Origin: Nannochloropsis salina CCMP1776 | Taxonomy: Eukaryota > Sar > Eustigmatophyceae > Eustigmatales > Monodopsidaceae | Length of the DNA stretch: 64,000 nt | Reading direction: 5' to 3' | Assembly (NCBI GenBank): GCA_004565275.1 | Contig: SDOX01000020.1 | Coordinates: forward strand, 313,189-377,188 | Shown here: positions 43,114 through 54,550 of the stretch, piece by piece | Numbering within the stretch: position 1 is the stretch's first letter | Layout: each line of letters begins with the position of its first letter | Made by a program: the position numbers and the translations under genes | The notes under the pieces: generated by a model | Database searches by the model: none | What the model was told of the DNA's origin: nothing | Seen by the model: only the letters and a program-made list of their open reading frames with translations

Positions 43114-44284
43114 ATGATGTCCTCCAAGGCCTTTGCCAGCAGCTTGCTGATCTTGAGCTTCCTTTTTGCAAGCACTTGGGCATTCGTGCCGCGTCAGCTT
43201 AGTAAGTGACTCGAGTGGGCGTTACTCATCATCCGAGTGGGTGGAGCTGCAAGTAGATGCCATCACCAAACAAGCATGAAACATCGCATGGACCGAATAC
43301 ATGTCCACATAATGTTCATAAAATTAAAGTGACAAGGCTGGCCGCGGTTTGTAACGAAAACGACACAGGGGCCTCAACAACTACTTTTTCCCCTTCTCCA
43401 TTTTCTTTCCCACAGCCCGTACACCCCTGCAGCAGCGTAGCCAAGGACGCCTGCATATGGCCTTGCCCGGTAACGCTATGGGTAGGTCGCGTCGAAAGTT
43501 GCAAAGAAGATCGTGTCTTCCTCCTCGGACCAGGGCTGGGAAAGAGAGATGAAAGAAAGACCAGAGGGGCTGGGGCCACGTGGAGGTTGCATGACGTGAC
43601 GAAGGACAGAGAGGCCTTCGGTGCCTCGCTTGTCCTGTTCACAGATAACCTCACCTACTCCGCCCTGCATATTTCTCGCACTCCTGCCTTCTCCTTGACA
43701 GCCTCCTTGGGCCTCCTTTTGACTGCGTCCACGGGCCTGTACGCGCCTTCCTCCCCTCCCCCTTCCTTCCACAACCAAGCCTTCACCAGCACCACCCTCT
43801 CCAAGGAAGTCGAGAGCCGCCAGGGCATGTACAAGGAGTACACGATCGAGAAAACGGGACAACAGGTGGGGCAGGGAGGGACAGAGGGAGCAAAAGAGGG
43901 ATGGGCGTGGAGGGGGACTCGCTACCAAGCGGACGTTTTATCCAAGTCGTGCTTATAACCATGCATGTGCAGTACGAAAACGCAGAGGGGACCTTCAAGA
44001 CGAAAGATGAGACGGCAGGGAACAAGAATAAATACGTGGCTATCTTGGCGGTCCTGCTGGTGGTAAGTTCGGAGATATATCTCTCTGTCGGATGGGAAGA
44101 AAGAGGACCTCCGGGGAGAATGTGCTCGTTTGAAAGCTTCGCCGTAACACGGAGCTGTTCGTGTGAGGCTTGACACGATCGCGTCAAGGAATCATCTGCC
44201 CTTCCAACCTTTTAACCAATCTCTTTGTAGGGAAGCTGCGTCATTCCCATGGCCCAATATTTCTGGTATGTCAAGGACGATTAA
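43114..44284 (+). CDS. Plastid-targeted single-TM protein of unknown function
   Basis: Five exons assembled by phase: 43114-43201, 43416-43469, 43645-43865, 43973-44062 and 44231-44284, total 168 residues. Donors include GTAAGT, GTAACG, GTGGGG and GTAAGT; all acceptors end in AG. The protein starts MMSSKAFASSLLILSFLFAS then TWAFVPRQL, a signal peptide ending in an AF-type heterokont plastid motif. A transit-like Arg/Ser region and a hydrophobic stretch (AFSLTASLGLLLTASTGLYA) follow. The C-terminus is a polar segment (YENAEGTFKTKDETAGNKNK), one clean membrane helix (YVAILAVLLVGSCVIPMAQY) and FWYVKDD at the end. It looks like a small thylakoid or plastid envelope subunit with a short charged tail. 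Family not recognised. Exon 2 is the least certain. Confidence 0.68.
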
Positions 44285-45086
44285 GTCTTCCATCCTGAGT
44301 CCTCATCCCTGGACGGAGTGGGTCGGAATTGCATCATCGACGAGGCGATGGCGTCAGCTTCATCCGCGGAAACTTTCTCTCCCAATTTTTGCTTCGTCGC
44401 TTTTGTTGATGGATACACGTCCGTATTCATCAGTAGTGATCCCTCCAGTGCGATTGGGCATGGGGCATGATGGAAAAAGAGGGCTTGAAGTAACGCCCTT
44501 GCCGATGGGATAGGGAAAGAATTTTTCGAATAAAACACAAAAAGTGAAAATAGACGAGGCAAAAGGTGTGCTGTACTTCCTAGGAATGATGGGAGATTGT
44601 AGGAAGATGTTATGTTTTACTTCCTTTCTGGGATAGGAAATGCCCACTATCCTTTCGAAGGACGTTTCTTTAAAATGAGCCATCCACAATTATCAGCACA
44701 GGATTATTCTAAGCGTTTTATACGTTTACATACGTTTGCCCTCAATGCCTTAAGCACGTGTGTCACGGCAGGGCTTCAGGTTTAAAAAAGGCTTGTTATG
44801 TTCCCATGATTAACCTCCTACCTTCAAGTTGTAGCACAAACAAGCTTTCGATAGGCTGCACTCCTTGTTGCTGATGCTACCCATTATGCCCTACTATCGG
44901 TGCTTATTCATGCCGCGCATGCGTTTGTACATGGATTTGTACGCGCCTTGGTGGTTGATGCATGTCTCGCGGAGGTACCGTCTTTGTCGCGAGGGATTGG
45001 TCAGGCTACGGCCGCTCCCGTGCTTTTCTGACAACAACCGTCATTCCAGCAAGAATTAAGAATTTCTCCGAAACAGCCTCATCCAA
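44285..45086. other. Intergenic spacer upstream of the roadblock gene
   Basis: About 800 bases, relatively AT-rich, between two rightward genes. No supportable gene. Confidence 0.5.
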
Positions 45087-45782
45087 ATGAAATGTGCTTA
45101 CACCTCGTCCGCGTTTTCTCAACAAGGTGTGTACATGGCCCTCATGGAAACTCCGGATCATTCAATGTGTTCGAATGAAGCGCTTTCCTCCGTAGACAGC
45201 ACCTTGAAGCGTCTCAAAAACCTAAAAAATGTACAACAAGTCCTTGTATTGACCAAGGATGGCGTCGCCCTGCACTCAAGCGTCGATCAGGTAGGTCGCT
45301 GTGAATTTAACCCCCCTCAGATCCCTCAATGCTTTCAGCCACGCGATGCTTGAAGCCTGTCTCGCACGTGGTGTCTCGTCTCCCCGCATTCATGTGCGCT
45401 TGATCTCTTCTGTACCTTCCATGATTACTTGCGACTGGATGCTGACAAAATTGCTTGATCCAGTTGTTTTCCTTTTTTGTGTGCTGCTAATCATTCTACT
45501 TTCCAAGTTATGTTTGTCAGCTCATTTTTCATAACCTGCGTGCTCCGTTTCCCGTACTGCACTCATGATTCACAGAAAAACACGGCTCATCAAGCTTCAT
45601 TGATAGCATGCCTCTGCGATCAAGCAAGTGCGCTGATGAAATCCTTTGATGACAGCGGGAAAGGCGGTGTCGATGCGGATGAATGCCCACGGCTTCTACG
45701 CTTCTGCAGCCAGAGGCAGGAAATTATGATCACACCGGGGAAGGACTTCTCCTTGGTTGTGCTCCGGAAGTTGAATGGATGA
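45087..45782 (+). CDS. DYNLRB: Dynein light chain roadblock/LC7 family protein
   Basis: Two exons, 45087-45290 and 45576-45782, join in phase 0 across a GTAGGT donor and a TTCACAG acceptor. The protein has 136 residues from the first ATG or 120 from the ATG at 45135. The core reads DSTLKRLKNLKNVQQVLVLT then KDGVALHSS, the helix-strand-strand of the roadblock fold, followed by ASLIACLCDQASALMKSFDD and RLLRFCSQRQEIMITPGKDF then SLVVLRK. The QEIMITPGKDFSLVV block matches the KHEIMVAPDKEYLLIV motif of DYNLRB1. The family forms dimers in cytoplasmic or axonemal dynein; related LC7 proteins act in Ragulator and MglB-like regulators. Nannochloropsis-like algae lack flagella, so a role in cytoplasmic or intraflagellar remnants or small-GTPase control would need checking. 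Confidence 0.86.
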
Positions 45783-46316
45783 ACTGCAGACGTTGCACGC
45801 CTGTCGAGGGATTGGCTCGTCCCGCCCGAGGGGGCGGGGGGGGCGATGGGGTGTGAAGCAGGGAAGGAGAGAGGAGGTTGTCCAGTGTAGGCGGCAGGTA
45901 GAAGTGATGGAAAGAGGGGAAACAGCGCCCTATCATGGACTAAGAAAATGCTCGTTGCCAACCTGGACCAGAGCCGGGCAAAGAAGAATCCGAACGACAG
46001 GGGAGGGGGGGAGCAGGACAAGCGCGAGTGGAATTAGAGCGTGAGACGCGAACGGTGACAGCCAGGCGTCTCCAGGGGAACGTTGTGTGCTGTACCTATG
46101 ATATTTCACGGAAATGGGTCAGCAAAATTCCACAGGCCGGAAGTCTGTCAGCCGCGGGGGCAGGATAAATCAAGCATGTACAGCATATTTTATTAAAACA
46201 TGGAAAGAATGACCGAAAAAGCTCGCACTGTCGCGGAAAAGAACCTCGTTCCCACCTTTCTGGCGCCTGGCGCGGCAAACGTATGCCCGTGTATCGTTTC
46301 CCTTCTCCTCTTTGCG
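45783..46316. other. Convergent intergenic region
   Basis: About 530 bases between the roadblock gene and the end of NECAP. No supportable gene. Confidence 0.5.
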
Positions 46317-47300
46317 TCACACCGTCCGTTCCTCTTGACCCCCCCCCTCCCCCTCGGCCCGCCCTACAAAGTCCCCCCATTCCTCCTCCGGGACCTCCAC
46401 CGGGACCTGCGTGGCTGGCACGGAGGGATCCGTCAGCCTGCGCGGCATGGCCTTCGGTGGCAAAGGTAGGAGGGACGGGGGGCTCACGCTTTCCCCTGGA
46501 TAAAGCTCGGACGAGCCCGCCCGGTGTTTCCGTCTCCCAACCTCTTTCCTCTCTCCTTCTCCTTCTTTTTTTTCCAGGGCATGCACCAAATTCAATTTGA
46601 GAGTCTCTCCTTCTTTCAAACTCAAATCTTGGAAAACCGGTAGAAAAGATCCGTTCGCCCCGTCTTTCCCTTCCTTCCCGTCCTCCCTTCCCACCCCATC
46701 CCCTGTCTCCTCCCTTCCACTTCCATCATCCGGCCTCCCCGCCCGTGAGTCCAGTGCCTGGGTCCTCCGTCTCGCCAGCTCCGCCCTAGCATTGTACGTG
46801 ACCAAGTCCTCCAGAAGCGCCTTGAGGTCAAATGCATCGCTCCGCTCCCGGAATCCGATTGCGATGAAGGCGTGCCGCCGCCGGTCCACAGCTTTGACGA
46901 CGAAATACCTGGAGGAGTCCACGACGGGAATGAAAAAGCTGCCCAACGGGTCCTTCTTCCCCGGCGACACATGGATGGGGCATTCTGCGAACAGGGTGTG
47001 GTCGGACTGGAAGATCCGGAGGAACAGGTCCGTGTCACCCCGCTGGAATGCTTTGAGGTAGCCCGTCAACAATGGGTTGGGAAGGTTCAGGTCCTCCGCC
47101 CTATACCCTGTGGAGGAAACCAGGCGAGGCACGGCGTACACAAAGACTTCGCGAAGATGCAGGCGCAATTGCTCGACAGGAGGAGCGGTATCGTCGGTGA
47201 TGGGGGGAGGGGAGGAAGCGTGGGAGGGTGGGGAGGTCGCGTTGGGCGGCAGTGTAGGCCCGAGAGGAGAGGAAGACAGGGAGTCAGCAGCGTCGCTCAT
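46317..47300 (-). CDS. NECAP: NECAP adaptin-ear-binding protein
   Basis: Open frame of 327 residues from ATG at 47300. Residues about 45-245 form the NECAP PH-like domain: LREVFVYAVPRLVSSTGYRA, EDLNLPNP, LRIFQSDHTLFAECPI, VVDSSRYFVVKAVD, HAFIAIGFRERSDAFDLKA and LSLKEGETLKLNL. The DSSRYFV and FIxIGFxxRxDAFD blocks are diagnostic. The C-terminus holds a WGDF sequence, fitting the WxxF motif by which NECAPs bind the AP-2 alpha ear. The protein regulates clathrin-mediated endocytosis at the plasma membrane. A 60-residue Gly/Asp/Arg insert sits within the PH-like fold. The region after LKLNL (46587 onwards) could hide a small intron, since a GTGCAT donor follows, but no acceptor gave a compatible phase. 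Confidence 0.88.
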   Translation of the reverse strand: MSDAADSLSSSPLGPTLPPNATSPPSHASSPPPITDDTAPPVEQLRLHLREVFVYAVPRLVSSTGYRAEDLNLPNPLLTGYLKAFQRGDTDLFLRIFQSDHTLFAECPIHVSPGKKDPLGSFFIPVVDSSRYFVVKAVDRRRHAFIAIGFRERSDAFDLKALLEDLVTYNARAELARRRTQALDSRAGRPDDGSGREETGDGVGREDGKEGKDGANGSFLPVFQDLSLKEGETLKLNLVHALEKKEGEGERKEVGRRKHRAGSSELYPGESVSPPSLLPLPPKAMPRRLTDPSVPATQVPVEVPEEEWGDFVGRAEGEGGGQEERTV

Positions 47301-48023
47301 GGTGTGTCTCTGTCTTGACTGGGTAGAATATTAACTTTCGAACTGGTTGAGGGCTAATGGATCAGAGGAAAAGCGGAAAAGATGGGAAACACCCACCGGG
47401 CTTGGTTAGACAAAAGAGCTAGGAGGGGTTATGTCGCAGTCTGACAAAAACAGGGGTCACATCATGAAGAATCCCCCATTTCGACTGCTGTTACACAGTT
47501 TCAAATGTTGTCATAGAAGCATCCAGAGCACATCCTCCTAAACCAGGACGGGTCACTGCCCTGAATGAGTTAGTCCTGAAAAATCCCACAGAGGTCCTGA
47601 GGTCAACAGGGTGGGGAGGTTAAAAGTTCTCTCCACTCTTTAATATGTGGTCCTCGAGTGGAAGATGGGTTTTCAAAACTGTTGTGAAGATGACTTTAGG
47701 AGCTCTTATACTGTTAACATGTCACCTCTGAAGCGAATGCCTTTACCAAGAAAAGGGAAAAAAGGAGCGAGACTCGCTTCCTGTGTTCGCTTTCACTCCA
47801 CCTGCGGCGATGCCCCCAACCTGTTGATGGCTACACATCGGTATGGTTTGAACATGACATGCAAAACAATGACAAGCGATCTTTGTAGATGATTCAAAGA
47901 GATGATGGTCAGGTGGTGCGGCACATTTCCCGCGTCATGCCTGCTCCATGGCAAAGATCTCCGCCATCTCGTATCCACCTCCCCATCTCCTTCCCTCCCC
48001 ATCGTACAGGGGGGCCACCACGC
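47301..48023. other. Divergent promoter region of NECAP and ELP1
   Basis: About 720 bases between two outward-facing genes. The ELP1 frame is open back to 47889, but the first codons there lack homology to ELP1 and I treat them as leader sequence. Confidence 0.5.
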
Positions 48024-51000
48024 ATGGAGAACCTGTTCATTCTCGGGGATGAGCGTCGTCGCTACCCATATGAACCTCCCTCCGATAATCGCCTGTCTCC
48101 AGCGGGAGCGACCGTAGGGTTTGCCTTGGACCGGGTCCGTCTCCTGGGTTACCTCCTCCTTCCCTCTGGATCCCTCCTCGCCTCTCCTTACACCTCCCTG
48201 GCCGGGGACGAAAGCCGTCTCTCCTGGTCCATATCCCTCAGCTGCGTCGAGTACCCTTCGGAGGATCCCGTGAACGAAGCCAGGGTATGGCTGGAGGCGT
48301 TTTATTTGCCAGAACCCGACGTGGTGTTGTGCGTGGCGGACACGGGGGCAATGCTCACGGTGGAATGCGAGACTCGGCACGTCTCCCTCTTGGGGATGAT
48401 AGACGCGGGCATCTTGGCCGCCAGCTATAGCCCGGACGAGGAACTGCTAGTCTTTGTGACGGGACGGCAGACACTGCTTTGCCTTTCCCCGGTCGATTTG
48501 AACGTGTTGGAGGAAACCCCCTTGGCGGCGCCGCTGTTGGGTCCTCGAGATAGGGGGCCCTGGTCACGCCCCATATTGAGCTGGCGCGGGGATGGCCAGT
48601 ACTTGGCCGTGCTTGGGGAGGAAGGGGTGGACGGAAGGGGTGGAGGGAGGGAGGGAGGGGAAGGGAGGAGGGAAGGGGCGGAGACAGGACGGCGACAGAT
48701 GCGAGTCTACGCTAGGGGGGAAGCAGGGATGGAGGTGCATGCTTGGGGTCGACACGAGGATGGGAGTCCCATGGAGGGGTTGGAGGGGCGGGCCTTGGCA
48801 TGGGCCACGGACGGGAGTTTGGTGGCGGCTGTGCAGAGGAAGGGGGGGGGGAAAGGGGAAAGGGGGGGGGGGAGGAGGAAGCGCGGCAGGTGGTATTTTT
48901 TGAGCGGAATGGATTACGGCATCGAGAATTCGGGTTGAGACCGACGGGAAGGAGGGAAGGAAGGGAGGGCGGGGGGGAGGGCGGGGGGGAGGACCAGGTA
49001 GCATGTTTGTCCTGGAACGCAGACACCACCCTCTTGGCCGTGGGATTGGTCGGTACCAAATCCTGCCCTGCCTGCGTACAGCTCTGGCACCGAGAAAACT
49101 ACCACTGGTATCTGAAGCAGGAGGTACGACTCGGCTTGGGTGCCCCTCCTCAGGTCCGGATTGCCGGCCTCCACTTTGACGCCGAAGCCCCCACCCGCCT
49201 GCACATTCTTTCCCTCTGCGACGACCCTTGCCACGCCCACGTGGTGTGGCGGTGGCTGGACCTGGGTTGGGGCGTGGGCGTTTCCGAACAGGCGCCTCGG
49301 CAGCTTGTGGCCGCGACGGACGGAGACGAGGTACTTCTGACGGCCTTGGGGGCCGCTCCTGTCCCCCCCCCTGCTTGCGGGCAACGGGTACGGGTAGGGG
49401 AAGGGGAAGGCGGGGTGGTGACGGCCGTGGCGTTCACGAGTCGGCGGGTGCGGCCAATGAAGTACGTGCCGTACAAGACGGAAGGAGGGGGAGGAAGAGG
49501 GGCGGGGGAGGTGGTGCCACCGGAACCGGCATCGGCAGGGAAAGCTTCAAAAGGGGAAGGAGAGGGACGCAGGAGGGGAGAGAGGAAGTCGTACATGGCT
49601 TGCGTACTTTCCACGGGGCTCGTGCACATCTTTCAAGAGAGGCAAGGGGCCCTTTTTGGGGACAAGGTACGCCGAAACGGGTCCGCCCGCCCTCCTCCCT
49701 CCCTCCCTTCTCCCCTCCCTCCTTCCTTTTTTCTGCCTCCTTTTTTCTCGCGTTGTTTCTTTCTTATCGGCCTCATTCCTGTCTTCTCTGTCGTTCATGC
49801 ACAGCCTCATGAGGAGCACTGGCTCGTGGACCCTGTGTGCAGTTTTCACGAACCCGCTCTCTCAGATACCCGGCAGCTGGTTTTACTTCGGACTGCCCCT
49901 GAATTAGGACCGGAGGGAGGAGAGGAAGAAACACCGGAGGAATTTTCTCTGTTGACAGTGCGGTGGGACGAGGAGCGGCAGAGCGACGTATTGGTGGAGG
50001 TGACGTTTGCAATCCCTTCCTCGGCTATCCCAAGTCTTTCGTCCTCCCGTTCCCCTTCCTCGACGATTGTCATCACCAGTCTCGATGAGGCGGGAGTGGC
50101 GCCCGATAAAGAAAATATAGGGGCACGTGAAGACGTCAGCACAAGTGCGCAGAGGTCAGGGCATCCTTTGGATTCCTCACGAATTTTGCGGTTGCAGGCA
50201 TGGGGAGGTTGGGAGTGGAATGCTGCTTTGATCGAAACGCACGAGGGGGCCATTTACAAGTACACGCGAAGACGAGGATTAAAGAAAGGAGGAAAAGAAA
50301 CTCATCGGTCGATCACATGGATCATGGACATGTTGGAGCCGTGCCCGTGGGTGGGTGTGGTAAATGTGGGAGGGAAGAAGGAGGGAGGAGGGGGAGGGGA
50401 GGTTGGGCGGGGGGAGGTGGTGGGACTCTCCACGCGTGCACGTCTCTATTACGGAGAGCACCTTTTGTGCAATGCGGTGGCTTCCGTGACAGTTAATCCT
50501 GCGTTTGGTATGCTCATGTACGTCACTTTGGGCTCCCAACCGACTTTACGGTTTGTGACCTTTCGGAGCCTTGCCGGCCTTGATGTGATGGGAGGGAGCG
50601 AGGGGGGGGTAGTGGAATGCCCCACGGAGGGCCGACCGGTGGAACGAGGGTCCCGTCTGATTATGTCCTCCTTCACGTCTTCCACCGTGCTTCTGCAACT
50701 CCCTCGCGGCAACCTGGAAGTGGTCGCGCCCCATCCTTTGGTCTTGCATCAAGCTGCCCGTCTCCTGGAGGTGGGGAGGTACGGGCAGGCTTTCTCACTC
50801 CTTCGGCGGCATCGTTTGGACTTGAATTTTATGATCGATTTCGCCCCCCGGAAATTTTTGGAGGAGGTGGATCGGTTGGTAGTGCCTCAATTTGGGAAGC
50901 TGGAGGATTTGAACGTCTTTGTCTCGGCTGTGCGGGACGGAGATTGTGTTGGGGGAGGGGGAGGAGGGAGGAGGGAGGAGGGGAGGGCCTGGTGGTGCAT

Positions 51001-53104
51001 TCGGACTCACGTCGAGGAGGAGAAGGAGGAGGAGGAGGTTGCGGAGGAGGTGAAGGAGTGGTTCCCGGCGGGAAAGAGGAATCGGGTTTGTGAAATGGTG
51101 CGAGAAGTGTTGTTGGGACGCATGGCGGTGGCGAGGTTGGGGGAGGGGAAGGGAGGAAGGGATGGAGAGAAAAAGGGAGGGCATGGTGGGAAGGCGCAAG
51201 CTGACGTGCGCGTGATGGAATGTGTGTTGACCACGCTGGCCCATCAGGTTCCTCCTCGCTTTGAGGAAGCCTTGACCTTCCTGCGGGAGGGAGCGAGGGA
51301 GGGCGGGAGGGAGGGCGGGAGGGAGGTCGAGAAGGAAGGGAGGGGGTCGCAAGGGCAAGACCGCGTCAATTACCACTTGAAGGGAGAAGTGGCCAGCCGG
51401 TTGCTAAGATTCCTCTCGTTTTTCACAGACATGGACGCCTTGTACCGGGTGGCGTTGGGTATGTATGACGTCACCTTGGCCCGAGCCATTGCACGCCTGT
51501 CGCCGAAAATGGACCCGAGAGAGTACTTGCCCTTTCTGGAAGACGCGGAGAAATTGATGGGGAAGGAAGAGGGGGGGGAGGGAAAGGGATGGAAGGGGAA
51601 GGTGACGATCGATTTGTTCTTGTCGCGTCCTCTGAGGGCCTTGGAGGTGATGGCATGGGAAGGAGGGGGGGAGGGGGAGGACGGGGGGGAGGTGGAGGAG
51701 GAAGTGGTGGTGGATTTGGTGCAAACCCACGGGTTTGAGGAAGCAGCGGTGCCTTTGTTCGTACAGGAACGTTTCCCGTCTTTGCATGGGAGGTTGTTGG
51801 GTTTATGGGCCGCGAGGTTGATGGCAGAGAAGGCGTACGGGAAGGCTTTGGTCGTATGGGTGGCGAGGGCAGGGAAGAAAAAGGGGGGGAGGAAGGGGGG
51901 AAGGGAGGGGCCGGGGGAGGGAGGGAGGGAGAGGAGGGAAAGCTTGTTGAAGGCGGCAGAATGCGCGCGTCTGTCAGAGGATTGGCGGATGGCCCTGCTC
52001 CTGGTGGGAGAGGTGGAGAAGGAGGAGGGAAGGGAGGGAGGGAGGACAGGGTCTTCGTCCTTGGTGGAGCACTGGGCTCGGCAGATGGTTGGGAACCTGG
52101 TAGGCGGGGTCGGGGGAGGGAGAGAAGAGAAGGTACGCTTGCAGGAAGGGGCAAGGATTTGTTGGGAATACCTGAGGGATGTGGAAGGGGCAGTGGACGC
52201 CTTAACTCGGGCAGGGGAATGGCGGGAAGCGATGCGCGTGGCCAGGAAGGGCGGGAGGGAGGATTTGGTGGAGACAGACATCTGCATGGGCGTGAAGGAG
52301 GCCGTGGTGGGGCTCCAGTCCTGGGTGGAGGGAGGGCGAGCCCGGTGGAAGGAAGGAAGGAGGAGGTTGGAGGAGATGGTAGGGCGGGTGGTGCGGGAGG
52401 ACGAAGAGAAGGAAGCCGCGGAGGTGGCACGACGGGGGCGGGGGAGGGAGGGAGGGGGGGGGGAGGAAGCGGAGAGCGTCTTTTCCGCCCAAACGGGGGA
52501 CTCGAGGATGAGTTCGGTCACGGATGCGTCCTTCCGTTCGGGAACGTCCTCGCACGCCTCGAGCCATTCGCGGTTGACGTGGACAGTTCCGGGGGGGGGA
52601 GGAAGCGTGGTGAGCAGCAGTGGGAGCAACAGCAGCTTGGTTCTGGGGCTCTTGTCCCTGCAGGGACGGAAGGGGGATGGGGACGCCGGGAGCCGCCAGC
52701 AACCTGGGGCGGTGGCGCATCCGTTTCGGGAGAAAAAGAAGGCGAAACGGAAAATCAAATTGACCGCGCGGGAGGAGGAGGCGGGGCTTCGGCGGGAATT
52801 GGAGGGGTTGAGCGCGGGGAGGAAAGTCTGGGAGGAGGTGGAGAAGCTTCTGGAGGGCTTGCTCCTGTTCGGCGAAACGAAGATGGCACGGGGCTTGCTT
52901 GGAGCTTTGCAGGAGCTGGTTGAGGAATGTGCAACCTTGCCGCTCCCAGCGCCTCCGACGCAAAAGCCCGAGGAGAAGGGAGAGGGGGGGAGGAGGAAGG
53001 AGGAAAGGGAGGCGGGGGAAGGGGACAGGGAAAGACGGGAGGAAGAGGGGGAGGTCATGGCCGAGTTTGAAAATTTTTTCGCGCCATATTTATTTTTGTC
53101 GTGA
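48024..53104 (+). CDS. ELP1: Elongator complex protein 1 (IKAP/ELP1)
   Basis: Exons 48024-48830, 48890-49666 and 49805-53104 give 1627 residues; typical ELP1 is about 1300-1350, and Gly/Glu-rich inserts account for the excess. N-terminal WD40 propellers include PILSWRGDGQYLAVL, VVFFERNGLRHREFGL, ACLSWNADTTLLAVGLV and CVQLWHRENYHWYLKQE, the last strongly ELP1-like. The C-terminal helical part includes SRLLRFLSFFTDMDALYRVA, LGMYDVTLARAIARLSPKMD and PREYLPFLEDAEKLMGKE. Near the end lies a Ser-rich then Lys/Arg-rich segment (FREKKKAKRKIKL), like the basic tRNA-binding region. ELP1 is the scaffold of Elongator, which makes cm5U/mcm5U at tRNA wobble uridines. The first intron, 48831-48889, is inferred: GT-AG, phase 0, only 59 bases, and it removes a poly-G run across which the frame otherwise breaks. 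Confidence 0.93.
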
Positions 53105-53524
53105 GCCCTGCCAGGTCTCTCTTCCCGCAGGGGGGCAGGGAGGACGGGGGAGGGCAGGGGGAGAGAAAGGGGGAGCGAAAGCACGTCCGAATAGGGGATG
53201 CTGAAGATGCTTGCATTAAAAGGAACGTATTTAAAAAGTACCCCAAAGAAAAACACTTCCGTGTTGCCCTGGGTCGGACTCGGACAGCCATGTGAATTTT
53301 AAATTTTCGAATTCCCGTTTCGGTAATTTTTTCCCTCCACCAAGCCACGCTCCCGGCCGAATCTGCGGCTGTTCATGACCGTCTTTTCCATCCCATCTCC
53401 CTCTTCCTCTCCTTCCTTTGCCCTCTCCAGCATCCATCCCCACCCCTTTCATTTGTCGCAGAGCACCAATAACCCTTCCTGTCCGCTAAGCCTCCCCTCA
53501 TTCCCTCCCTCATTCCCTCCCTCC
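53105..53524. other. Convergent intergenic region
   Basis: About 420 bases between the ELP1 stop and the end of the convergent plastid-protein gene. No supportable gene. Confidence 0.5.
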
Positions 53525-54550
53525 CTAGCAACCCCGCCCCAGCTGCTCGCACAAGTCCTGCCTTCGTTGCTTCGCGTCCTTCTTCAGCATCCGCTGCTTC
53601 TCCCTCTCCCTCTTCAGTGAATCTCCGTAATTCTTCTCGTCGCCACCCCCTTTGGCGGCATTCTCCATGATCAGGGCCTCCTGTTGTCGTTTCAATTTGG
53701 CCTTGACCCTCGCTGCTTCTTTTTCCGCCGGTGTGGGAGCCGACAGGTCTTGCAGATCCGTGGCCTCGGCCGCCTGCGCCGCCCAGGAGGAAGTTGTGGT
53801 GATGGAAGTGGAAGGAGGGGAGGAGGGAGGGAAGGAGGTAGGGGCAAGAAAGAAGGCGGCGACGCTTGTGAGGAGACCGAACGTGCGGCGCAGGGGGAAA
53901 GAGGAGGGATTGCGATGGGTCGAGGGAGGAGACGAGGAGGAGGAAAGGGGAGAGGACGAGGAGGACGACGACGAGGTGAGAGCGGTACAGCACCTGGAAG
54001 GAACCAGAGAGGAGGGAGTTGATTTGTTGCAAATATAAGATATGATATTACATGAACTGGTACATACAAGAAAGGAAAGGTCACATATACTAGCTCATTT
54101 GCTTGGAAGTGGCATCAAAGGCTGGGTGCAAGGGCCACACGATAGGTGGAGGGTGGAGAGAGGGCACATTGAAGTTGTAGAAGGCAGAGATCAGGTTCAC
54201 TGGAGCAGGGCTTGGCCTTCAGTAGGAAAATAAGAAGACTCAAATGCAACACATGCTTATGAGATTATGAGGGGCTTCAAAGTCTCCATAGCTGCGCATT
54301 TTCCCATCGCAGGTTTTGACAAGAGCTACACTTCCTCGCACGCATCGACTACATTCTGAGGACGAACGAATCGACCACAAAATGACCCCAAACACAATAC
54401 GTTAAAGAAAAAATCGTACCTTTGCATTGAAACGTCACCAACATGGATTTGTGTGGGCTTTGGACACCGCACAAAGGCCGGAACTTGACCCAAGAGCAGT
54501 ACACAAGAGAGGAAAACCACCCACGTCACGGAGGTCTGATGATGCTGCAT
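53525..54550 (-). CDS. Putative thylakoid-lumen protein with a three-part leader
   Basis: Two exons, 54550-54420 and 53993-53525, join in phase (AG/G) to 199 residues with GTACGA donor and TTCCAG acceptor. Exon 1 is a signal peptide ending in an AF-type plastid motif: TSVTWVVFLSCVLLLGQVPA then FVRCPKP. Exon 2 begins with a Ser-rich transit-like segment, then a twin-arginine-like hydrophobic signal (LRRTFGLLTSVAAFFLAP) and an alanine-rich cleavage region (SSWAAQAAEATDLQ). This order is what a heterokont protein bound for the thylakoid lumen by the Tat route would carry. The mature part is short, very charged and helical (EKEAARVKAKLKRQQEALIM, then KREREKQRMLKKDAKQRRQD and LCEQLGRGC). The function is not recognised. 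The longer open frames overlapping it lack any such organisation. Confidence 0.66.

Noticed and set aside
46496-46586. Intron in NECAP after LKLNL
   Set aside because: A GTGCAT donor and a TCCAG acceptor exist but the phases do not match.
51370-53256. Long antisense frame (628 codons) across ELP1
   Set aside because: Ser/Pro-rich translation typical of reversed GGA-rich coding; the sense strand matches ELP1.
53373-54032. Frames of up to 219 codons overlapping the lumen-protein gene
   Set aside because: They lack the joined signal, transit and Tat-like layout seen in the frame I chose, and their translations are Gly/Arg- or Pro-rich.
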